From: Deltaproteobacteria bacterium
GTDB lineage: Bacteria > Desulfobacterota > Binatia > UBA9968
Reading direction: 5' to 3'
NCBI GenBank assembly: GCA_023250495.1
Contig: JAHFAP010000219.1
Coordinates: 1-5,336, forward strand
DNA length: 5,336 nucleotides
In this document: piece after piece, positions 1-4,058 of the stretch
Layout of the letters: every line of letters starts with the position of its first letter
How positions within the stretch are numbered: position 1 is the first letter of the stretch
Translations under genes and position numbers: made by a program
Notes under the pieces: model-generated
Databases searched by the model: none
What the model was told of the DNA's origin: nothing
Seen by the model: the letters and a program-made list of their open reading frames with translations, nothing else

Positions 1-282
1 GCTCAAGGAGGGGCCGAACAGTTCGCCAGTTGTCAGAAAACCGGTTGTGAATTCGTTGCCTTCGTAGTCGACGCGGGCAAGCTTGACCTGCCCACCGAGA
101 ACGCAGAAGAGAACGCTGCAGCGCTCGCCCTGTGTGTAGATCGTGCTCCCGTGCCGGAATGTCTGCATCGTCGCCGCTGGACAGTTGCGTTGCAGATCCT
201 GCAAAGACAGGCCGGCCAAAAGTGAACAATGCTCTAGACTGTTCGACGCACCGTCATGAGATGCTGTGGCTATTGTTCGCAT
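1..282 (-). CDS. Crp/Fnr family transcriptional regulator, N-terminal part (cut by window edge)
   Basis: The minus strand stays open from an ATG at 282-280 to base 1, giving 94 codons of an unfinished protein. Residues about 20-94 read like the cyclic-nucleotide-binding beta-roll of Crp/Fnr regulators: SLLAGLSLQDLQ (20-31), FRHGSTIYTQGE (42-53), LFCVLGGQVKLARVDYEGNE (58-77), then LTTGELFG (83-90). The helix-turn-helix DNA-binding half would lie beyond the window. The start is well fixed: an in-frame TAG at 315-313 lies inside the attC end, no other usual start codon follows it before this ATG, and GGGAG (293-289) sits 6 bases upstream. Four cysteines (19, 34, 55, 60) are present, but they do not form the clustered N-terminal arrangement of oxygen-sensing Fnr, so the ligand is unknown. 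The gene begins 28 bases after the attC core end, which is typical cassette spacing. It could therefore be the next gene cassette, or the native chromosomal neighbour. The family call is secure; the ligand and targets are not. Confidence 0.88.
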   Translation of the reverse strand, partial: MRTIATASHDGASNSLEHCSLLAGLSLQDLQRNCPAATMQTFRHGSTIYTQGERCSVLFCVLGGQVKLARVDYEGNEFTTGFLTTGELFGPSLS

Positions 283-310
283 TCCGCTCTCCCGAGTGCC
301 GGTTCCACTC

Positions 311-374
311 GTCTAACGTGCGACGCTAACCGGCAGGCAGCTGGCGGCCTGTCCGGTTGAGCAAGAAGTTAGGT
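311..374 (-). other. integron attC recombination site
   Basis: On the plus strand the site starts with GTCTAAC (311-317) and ends with GTTAGGT (368-374), which fit the RYYYAAC and GTTRRRY boxes. The boxes pair over 5 Watson-Crick pairs plus two G-T wobbles. Inside, 325-338 pairs with 347-362 in a 14-bp stem, leaving T352 and G359 unpaired on the same arm with six bases between them. The other arm has no extra bases. Bases 318-324 and 363-367 form the unpaired central segment. Known attC sites such as that of aadA7 have this same T-six bases-G pattern on their recombinogenic bottom strand. The plus strand here is therefore the bottom strand, and the cassette reads on the minus strand, matching the gene next to it. 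Total length is 64 bases, within the usual attC range. The hairpin is not followed by a U-run in either direction, so it is unlikely to be an intrinsic terminator. Confidence 0.94.
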
Positions 375-392
375 AACACATATCGATACTGA

Positions 393-598
393 TCAACTAC
401 CGGTGCCCTTTAGCCAAGCACCGAGAACCGCACCCAAGAAACCCACAAGAGCGGCAGCGATAGGAATCCACCACCGCGATCTCTCCTCAAAGGCACTTGC
501 ACGGACCTGCAGCTCTATTGCCGTCTTTAACAGGATTTCGACTTGCGCCTCATTAAGAGTTTTAGAGCCAGCTTTGTTTGATTGTAAGAACCGTCCTT
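393..598 (-). other. -1 frame continuation of the cassette gene: C-terminal membrane helix
   Basis: Reading the minus strand one base back from codon 126 of the cassette gene opens a 68-codon stretch from GAA (the codon sharing base 599) to a TGA at 395-393. It encodes EGRFLQSNKAG, then an amphipathic stretch (residues about 142-166, including LKTAIELQVRASAFEE), then RSRWWIPIAAALVGFLGAVL (166-185) and a tail ending WLKGTGS. The hydrophobic part, about residues 169-188, is a convincing single membrane helix with spaced glycines (179, 182, 186) and flanking tryptophans. A helix-then-RWW-then-hydrophobic ending is what I recall for full-length relatives of this protein, so this piece is very probably the gene's true C-terminus. 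It would be translated only after a -1 shift or if one A is missing from the tract at 606-600. Joined to the first 126 codons it gives 194 residues. Confidence 0.8.
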
Positions 599-976
599 CT
601 TTTTTTGTGCTATTTCGTCGCTCGTAAGTTCTCTGAGGCTCTCGACATCGACAGTGCGTTCAAGGGAGCGGCTCCACCTTAAATAATAATTATCGTGCAA
701 CACCTCAATGCCTTCTTTTTCTTTTTTTTCTCGCCAGATTTCCTTCCCAAAGAATTCTGGATGCCTGTAAAAAAGAAGATCCCATTTCTCCGGCTTTACA
801 CTTAGGGGCTTCTCCCCAAGAACCGTTTTCCAATGCTCAACTGGTCTGGTATCCCAAAGGTGTGTCCCCATAACTTGAATCGCCGCCATAATGTCAGCAA
901 GCCTTTGAGGATGCTCCAAATATGGTGATGAGCGCACCTCCTTCGTGCGCAGTTTATTTTTTAGCCATCCGAACAT
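527..976 (-). CDS. cassette-borne hypothetical protein, zero-frame product of 149 residues (frame broken near its end)
   Basis: I cannot name this protein. The zero frame starts at ATG 976-974, with GGAG (986-983) 6 bases upstream, and ends at TAA 529-527. It begins with a basic stretch MFGWLKNKLRTK, then RLADIMAAIQVMGTH (25-39), DTRPVEHW (42-49), KWDLLFYRHPEFFGKE (64-79), a charged segment, YYLRW (97-101) and a VDVESLRELTSDE segment (109-121). The pattern RLADxxAAIQxMG, then a Trp, then HPEFF, then LRW recalls a small family seen in integron cassettes and scattered genomes. From memory its members end in a membrane helix after an RWW motif; I cannot check this here. Residues 127-149 of the zero frame (ending LMRRKSKSC) look like out-of-frame translation, because the expected helix is encoded in the -1 frame. 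No catalytic signature is visible. The gene is probably read through from an outside promoter, as cassettes usually are. Function is unknown; adaptor or defence roles would be guesses. Confidence 0.75.
   Translation of the reverse strand: MFGWLKNKLRTKEVRSSPYLEHPQRLADIMAAIQVMGTHLWDTRPVEHWKTVLGEKPLSVKPEKWDLLFYRHPEFFGKEIWREKKEKEGIEVLHDNYYLRWSRSLERTVDVESLRELTSDEIAQKKKDGSYNQTKLALKLLMRRKSKSC
599..605 (-). promoter_or_regulatory. candidate -1 ribosomal frameshift site (A AAA AAG)
   Basis: On the minus strand the cassette gene reads CAA AAA AAG, so the heptamer A AAA AAG is in the exact phase used by the E. coli dnaX frameshift site. It sits in a run of seven A (606-600). Slippage by -1 continues with GAA GGA CGG and leads to the membrane-helix extension. 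I see no strong Shine-Dalgarno-like stimulator 10-14 bases upstream. Downstream there is only a weak AAGAA/TTCTT pairing (599-584), which overlaps the edge of the slippery site. An A8-to-A7 deletion or sequencing error explains the same frame break. Confidence 0.45.
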
Positions 977-1000
977 GGTCTGCTCCGGATTATCAATGCT

Positions 1001-1007
1001 ACCTAAC
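1001..1007 (-). other. integrase core site at the cassette's upstream junction (GTTAGGT)
   Basis: The minus strand reads GTTAGGT here, a fit to the GTTRRRY core recognised by integron integrases, with the crossover after the first G. It matches perfectly, as a complement, the outer box of the attC at 368-374, and so marks the start of the cassette. The sequence before it on the minus strand contains no RYYYAAC partner as far as the end of the aldo/keto reductase gene. I therefore cannot call a full attC on this side. Confidence 0.8.
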
Positions 1008-1183
1008 TATTAAGTCTGCTGCAGCTCTTCCCGCAGTGTATGCGGTACCTCCGCAATCTGAGAAGAGCAAAATCTGATGCAATATCCTTCATTGACTCGC
1101 GCTTTGTCAATATCTCTCCCCGACAAACGCTGCCCGTCCGGCGGTGTATGCGGATATCAGCCCGCAGTGTAGCATTTCGAGGG
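1008..1183. repeat. non-coding spacer with imperfect palindrome and short direct repeats
   Basis: This 176-base gap lies between the end of the aldo/keto reductase gene and the cassette. It has an imperfect palindrome at 1024-1068, with outer arms GCTCTTC and GAAGAGC (7 bp). Inside are two mutually exclusive 5-bp hairpins using CCGCA (1031-1035), TGCGG (1041-1045) and CCGCA (1051-1055). Short direct repeats are CCCGCAGTGTA (1030-1040 and 1161-1171), GTGTATGCGG (1036-1045 and 1144-1153) and AATCTGA (1055-1061 and 1071-1077). ATTGAC (1091-1096) and GTCAAT (1106-1111) form another small dyad. No U-run follows the palindrome, so it is not a clear terminator. It could be a decayed attC, part of an attI, or an unrelated intergenic repeat. 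Confidence 0.6.
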
Positions 1184-2125
1184 TTAGTTCCCGGTGACGC
1201 AATCTATTTTCGCGAAGATCTCGTTGAGCCTGGCCGTGACCGGCGCCGGCAGGGGAGGTTTCGTCAGCGATTCGATGTTGGCTTTCAAATGCTCCACGCT
1301 ACCGGTACCGCTGAGAACGACGTGGACTCCCGGCTCAAATCGGCAGAATCGGTAAGCGCCATCCACAATTGTCGATGCCTTTCCATCACCGAGCAAAAAA
1401 TCCAACGGCTCCTGCGGATTGCAGGCATTGCGATCCACCAGGCCCTTCTGGACCAATTCGGCACAGATCTCCTTTAATCGCTCCGGACGGCTCAAAGCCC
1501 TCCGTACGGCGAACATCACCAAAGTGCCGACGTTTTCTTCCAGAGTTTTTGCAAAAACCCGATTCCGCGCTGACTGATTCAACATGCTGAAGCCGACCAT
1601 GATGACGTCCCAATGGCCGTCCTCCAGCGCCTGCTGCAGCATGCGGTGCGGCGAGTCTTCGACAAAGGCCTCGGTGATGCCGACGAAGCGGATCTTGCCC
1701 TCCTCGCGCATCTTCACAAGAACCGGAAGCAGCTTCGTTGACGCATAGGCGTAATCTCCGGGCTCCACGCCGTGGGCGTGGTAGACATCGATGTAATCGG
1801 TGCGCAGGCGCCGAAGGCTCTGCTCCAAACTTTTCCTGGTCTCCCCGGCGGGATCACTCGAATCTGCCAGCGGGAATTTCATCTTTGTGGAAATAATAAT
1901 TTTGTCTCTGGGAACCGCGCTGACAGCTTTCCCGACGATCTCCTCCGTGCCGTAAACTTCGGCCGTATCCAGAAAGTTCACGCCCATATCCAACGCCTGC
2001 CGGACCAACGTTATACATTCCTTCTCAGATTTGTTGTCGCGCCGGCCCAGACGGCTGGGCCCGCCACAGCCAAGCCCGGCCACGCCGACCTTCAAGCCGG
2101 TCCGTCCTAAGATGGTGTATTCCAC
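1184..2125 (-). CDS. aldo/keto reductase family oxidoreductase
   Basis: This is a 313-residue NAD(P)H-dependent aldo/keto reductase, a cytoplasmic TIM-barrel enzyme that interconverts carbonyls and alcohols. The N-terminus has the family opening YTILGRTGLKVGVAGLGCGG (3-22). The catalytic tetrad is visible: Asp53 in NFLDTAEVYG, Tyr58 in the same motif, Lys81 in IISTKMKF, and His118 in YIDVYHAHG (111-119). Arms KIRFVGIT and HWDVIMVGFSMLNQ match later barrel strands, and the C-terminal VVLSGTGSVEHLKANI matches the cofactor-binding end where G-x-x-S/N-x-x-x-x-x-x-N is typical. Length is slightly short for the single-domain class (usually about 320-350). The start is a GTG at 2125-2123, with AGGAG (2138-2134) 8 bases upstream. 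It is the last gene of the minus-strand series and is followed by the cassette region. An extra His116 two residues before the catalytic histidine replaces the usual aliphatic residue. The substrate cannot be told from sequence. Confidence 0.93.
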   Translation of the reverse strand: MEYTILGRTGLKVGVAGLGCGGPSRLGRRDNKSEKECITLVRQALDMGVNFLDTAEVYGTEEIVGKAVSAVPRDKIIISTKMKFPLADSSDPAGETRKSLEQSLRRLRTDYIDVYHAHGVEPGDYAYASTKLLPVLVKMREEGKIRFVGITEAFVEDSPHRMLQQALEDGHWDVIMVGFSMLNQSARNRVFAKTLEENVGTLVMFAVRRALSRPERLKEICAELVQKGLVDRNACNPQEPLDFLLGDGKASTIVDGAYRFCRFEPGVHVVLSGTGSVEHLKANIESLTKPPLPAPVTARLNEIFAKIDCVTGN

Positions 2126-2133
2126 TTGGAGAT

Positions 2134-2171
2134 CTCCTGAAAAATAATAATAGGAGCTGGCGTCACCGCCA
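2134..2171 (-). promoter_or_regulatory. leader of the aldo/keto reductase gene: small hairpin and possible Shine-Dalgarno masking
   Basis: The 58-base gap after the CBS gene has a small hairpin, TGGCG-loop-CGCCA (2171-2158 on the minus strand). After it come 5 bases and an A/T stretch ending in five T (about 2151-2140). This could act as a weak attenuating terminator, but the stem is only 5 bp and the T-run is not adjacent. Separately, CTCCT (2156-2152) is an exact complement of the AGGAG Shine-Dalgarno (2138-2134) across a 13-base loop, and could partly mask it. Both are weak alone. Confidence 0.3.
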
Positions 2172-2183
2172 CTTTGGCGAGAA

Positions 2184-2645
2184 TCAAGCCCTCGCCGATT
2201 TTGCTTTCCCTCTTTTTCGATTAGGAGGCTGCTTCAATCCCTTTCCCATCAAGACAAAATCCAATATATCGCTCCGCGTTATGATGCCCACTAACTTCCC
2301 TTTCTCCACCACCGGCAATGAACCGATGCGGTGGCGGCGCAGGAGCTTCACGGCGGTGACAAGAGGAGTCGTCGGCCGCACGGCCATTACGTTGTAGCTC
2401 ATGACCTCTTCGACCGTGTAAGTTGCGGCAAACTTGTCTATCTCCTCAGGTCGGTTGATCATCATGCTGGTTGGGTAAGCGTCCCGGATGTCTCGGTCGG
2501 TCACTATTCCGACAAGTCTATCGTCATCCACTACCGGCAATTGGTTGATTCGGTGCTTTGCCATGACTTGTCTGGCAATCGCAATGCTGTCAAAGACCTC
2601 TACCGCTAAAACCTCTCTCGTCATCCATTCAGCAACCGTAATCAT
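2184..2645 (-). CDS. two-CBS-domain protein
   Basis: This 153-residue cytoplasmic protein consists almost only of a CBS pair (Bateman module), which usually binds adenosine nucleotides such as AMP, ATP or S-adenosylmethionine. The first CBS domain spans about residues 8-56, with INQLPVVDDDRLVGIVTDRD (33-52). The second spans about 80-132, with IGSLPVVEKGKLVGIITRSD (107-126). Both carry the GhhTxxD ligand signature, at Gly46-Thr49-Asp52 and Gly120-Thr123-Asp126, so both sites look intact. A linker rich in Met and charged residues (57-79) joins them, and a basic tail NRKRGKAKSARA closes the protein. No enzyme or transporter domain is attached, so it probably acts as a free-standing sensor on a partner. 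The ATG at 2645-2643 is preceded by AAGGAAAGG, a usable ribosome site. It follows msrB by 40 bases and precedes the aldo/keto reductase by 58, consistent with one transcript. The partner is unknown. Confidence 0.93.
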   Translation of the reverse strand: MITVAEWMTREVLAVEVFDSIAIARQVMAKHRINQLPVVDDDRLVGIVTDRDIRDAYPTSMMINRPEEIDKFAATYTVEEVMSYNVMAVRPTTPLVTAVKLLRRHRIGSLPVVEKGKLVGIITRSDILDFVLMGKGLKQPPNRKRGKAKSARA

Positions 2646-2685
2646 GTTGCCTTTCCTTCATGGACCTTCCCGAGACGGATCTATT

Positions 2686-3099
2686 TCAACCCTTGGATTT
2701 GCCTTCGTCCTTCGCGAGCTTTAGAGCCGTTGAATTGATACAATAACGCTGATTCGTAGGTCGTGGACCATCATCAAACACGTGCCCTAAATGGGCGCCG
2801 CAGCGGCTGCACAGCGCCTCGGTTCTGCGCATCAAGAAGCTGTTGTCTTCCTCGGTCTCTACATTTTCTGGTTTGATCGGTTCCCAAAAGCTCGGCCAGC
2901 CCGTCCCCGAGTCAAACTTCGTCTCCGAGCTGAACAACTCGTTGCCGCAGCAGGCGCACCTGTAAACTCCCTTTTCTTTGGAATTCCAGTACTCGCCTGT
3001 GAATGCCGGCTCGGTGCCCTTTTTCCGACAGATGCGGTACTGGTCGGGCGTAAGCTCTTTCTTCCACTCTTCCTCGCTCTTGCGAATTTTCTCGCTCAT
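2686..3099 (-). CDS. msrB: peptide-methionine (R)-S-oxide reductase MsrB
   Basis: This enzyme reduces methionine-R-sulfoxide in oxidised proteins, usually with thioredoxin as the electron donor. The 137-residue length is normal for a single-domain MsrB. The zinc site is complete: Cys48 and Cys51 in CACC, Cys97 and Cys100 in CSRC. The catalytic Cys120 lies in RYCINS, and the sulfoxide pocket motifs FDSGTGWPSFWEPI (62-75) and GAHLGHVFDDGP (101-112) are intact. The usual resolving cysteine of the SGCGWPSF motif is Thr66 here, so the enzyme is of the variant that recycles through another cysteine or directly. Cys24 in RICRKKGTE is a candidate. There is no signal peptide, so it is cytoplasmic. The ATG at 3099-3097 follows the yajQ stop by 15 bases, and the AAGGAG ribosome site overlaps that TAA. 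Spacing from AGGAG to the ATG is long at 11 bases, which may lower initiation or favour coupling to yajQ. Confidence 0.96.
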   Translation of the reverse strand: MSEKIRKSEEEWKKELTPDQYRICRKKGTEPAFTGEYWNSKEKGVYRCACCGNELFSSETKFDSGTGWPSFWEPIKPENVETEEDNSFLMRRTEALCSRCGAHLGHVFDDGPRPTNQRYCINSTALKLAKDEGKSKG

Positions 3100-3114
3100 A
3101 TTCGAGGCAGCTCC

Positions 3115-3606
3115 TTAACGAGTCATATTGATGAACTGGAGAGGAATCCCGATGCTCGCGCCCCGCACCGCCTTGATCACGGTCTGCAAATCGTCGATCT
3201 GCTTTGCTGAGACGCGGACCTGCTGGTCCTGAATCGCGGCCTGGACCTTCAGATTCAACCCTTTGATGAGTTTCACGACCGTTCGGGCCGTCTCCGTATC
3301 CACCCCTTCTTTGATGGCGATCTCCCGCTGGATCATTCCGTGAGCCGCGGGCTGCATCTCTTTCGCCTCGAGAGCTTTCGGGTCGATCTTTCGCCGCACC
3401 AGATTCTCGACGAGCGCCTCCTGAACCGCCCTCATCTTCATCTCGTCCTCGGTGCCGACATGGATCTTTTTTTCCTTTTTGTCCAGGGTGATTTCCGTCT
3501 TGGACTGGCGAAAATCGTAGCGCGTGAGGATCGTTTTCCTGGCGACGTTCACCGCGTTGTCGACCTCCTGAAAGTCCACGCGGCTCACGATATCAAAAGA
3601 TGCCAT
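3115..3606 (-). CDS. yajQ: YajQ family nucleotide-binding protein
   Basis: The 163-residue length and the sequence fit the YajQ (DUF520) family along its whole length. The N-terminal signature MASFDIVSRVDFQEVDNAVN (1-20) is followed by TRYDFRQSKTEI (28-39), the helix MRAVQEALVENLVRRKID (58-75), and the second-domain segments GMIQREIAIKEGVDTETART (90-109), VVKLIKGLNLKVQAAIQDQQ (110-129) and VRVSAKQIDDLQTVIKAVRG (130-149). Members are small cytoplasmic proteins with two ferredoxin-like folds. Some have been shown to bind cyclic di-GMP (in Xanthomonas and Pseudomonas) and to influence transcription, while others bind tRNA or GTP; which applies here cannot be told. The start at 3606-3604 fits the family N-terminus. 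The nearest Shine-Dalgarno-like stretch, GAGAGA, is about 10 bases upstream and weak. It sits 27 bases after the pterin dehydratase gene and 15 before msrB, which supports one transcript. Confidence 0.95.
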   Translation of the reverse strand: MASFDIVSRVDFQEVDNAVNVARKTILTRYDFRQSKTEITLDKKEKKIHVGTEDEMKMRAVQEALVENLVRRKIDPKALEAKEMQPAAHGMIQREIAIKEGVDTETARTVVKLIKGLNLKVQAAIQDQQVRVSAKQIDDLQTVIKAVRGASIGIPLQFINMTR

Positions 3607-3633
3607 AAAAGCTATGATCTCTCGCCATTCTGA

Positions 3634-3963
3634 TTAGAGGGCGGCGTCGGCCTTCGCGGCGAAGATAAAATCGCTCTCGGTCAAGCCGTCGATCTTGTGC
3701 GTCCAGAGGGTGAGCTTCACCTTGCCCCAGGCGAGATAGATGTCGGGATGATGGCCCTGCCCCTCGGCCAGCTCGCCGACTCTATTGGTATAGTCCAAGG
3801 CGTCGCGGAAGTTTTTGAACTTGAACTCCTTTTCGAGATGATGCTCAGCCACGACTTTCCAATCTCCGCCGAGCTTCTCCAGCAATGCAGTTATCTCTTT
3901 GCCTTTTAGCGGCGGCACGCCGCCTCTGCACGGAACACACTCTTTGGCTGCCAATTCGCTCAT
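3634..3963 (-). CDS. 4a-hydroxytetrahydrobiopterin dehydratase (pterin-4a-carbinolamine dehydratase)
   Basis: This 109-residue protein is a pterin-4a-carbinolamine dehydratase (PCD/DCoH, called PhhB in Pseudomonas). It dehydrates the 4a-hydroxy-tetrahydropterin formed by aromatic amino acid hydroxylases, so the cofactor can be reduced again. The family motif is complete with correct spacing: Glu67-x3-His71-His72-Pro73-x5-Trp79-x9-His89-x8-Asp98. The N-terminal half has the usual LLEKLGGDWKV (27-37) and FKFKNFRDALDY (47-58) elements. An extra segment MSELAAKECVPCRGG with two cysteines (9 and 12) precedes the core; a CxPCxGGxxPL start is common in the family. The ATG at 3963-3961 has a good GGGAGG site 6 bases upstream. 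No phenylalanine hydroxylase or other pterin gene is in the window, so its hydroxylase partner, if any, must lie elsewhere. Some bacterial members serve molybdopterin-linked roles instead. It probably heads the yajQ-msrB-CBS set or continues the transcript from the propeller gene. Confidence 0.95.
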   Translation of the reverse strand: MSELAAKECVPCRGGVPPLKGKEITALLEKLGGDWKVVAEHHLEKEFKFKNFRDALDYTNRVGELAEGQGHHPDIYLAWGKVKLTLWTHKIDGLTESDFIFAAKADAAL

Positions 3964-4058
3964 ACCTCACCTCCCGTAAACTTTCCGATACCGACGGCAA
4001 ACATCGCTAGACCCGTAACAAATCGCTTACGTCGCTCTCGGGGTTGTGCCGCGTCGGC
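3964..4058. other. 95-base intergenic spacer
   Basis: This is the largest gap in the right-hand series and the most likely place for an internal promoter for the pterin dehydratase, yajQ, msrB, CBS and aldo/keto reductase genes. I see the GGGAGG ribosome site next to the downstream start and a 4-bp GCCG/CGGC pairing just after the propeller gene stop. I see no convincing -35/-10 pair and no terminator with a T-run. Confidence 0.4.

Larger units (their letters stand above)
317..1006 (-). mobile_element. integron gene cassette, 690 bp, one gene plus attC
   Basis: The cassette runs on the minus strand from just after the first G of GTTAGGT (core site at 1007-1001) to the G of the GTTAGAC end of the attC (317). 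Its left box on the minus strand, ACCTAAC (374-368), is the exact 7-base complement of the GTTAGGT at the cassette start. That is expected when the excised circle restores a complete attC, and it is strong evidence that these two points belong together. One gene fills it in the same orientation, starting 24 bases after the core site and ending, in the -1 frame, 18 bases before the attC. Sampled G+C is low (28/60 at 601-660, 25/60 at 661-720) against 36/60 at 3181-3240. No integrase gene and no second clear attC are visible, so it is either an edge of an integrase-less cassette cluster or a single insertion at a secondary site. Confidence 0.88.

Noticed and set aside
325..362. Strong GC-rich hairpin that looks like an intrinsic terminator downstream of the cassette gene
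   Set aside because: No T-run follows on either strand, and the extrahelical bases and flanking R boxes explain it as the attC fold.
403..627. Plus-strand open frame of 74 codons in the cassette
   Set aside because: It is antisense to the -1 frame tail of the cassette gene, which encodes a convincing membrane helix, and no ribosome site precedes it.
1183..1189. GTTAGTT at the end of the aldo/keto reductase gene as a possible integrase core or R box
   Set aside because: It does not fit GTTRRRY (T at the sixth position) and has no hairpin partner. It is simply the stop codon region.
1040..1477. Plus-strand open frame of 145 codons
   Set aside because: It overlaps the aldo/keto reductase C-terminus in antisense, has no recognisable motif, and reflects the codon bias of the real gene.
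2141..2152. TAA/AAT trinucleotide runs, also near 680 and 1890
   Set aside because: They are short, unevenly placed A/T stretches in spacers or coding sequence, with no consistent arrangement suggesting a repeat element.
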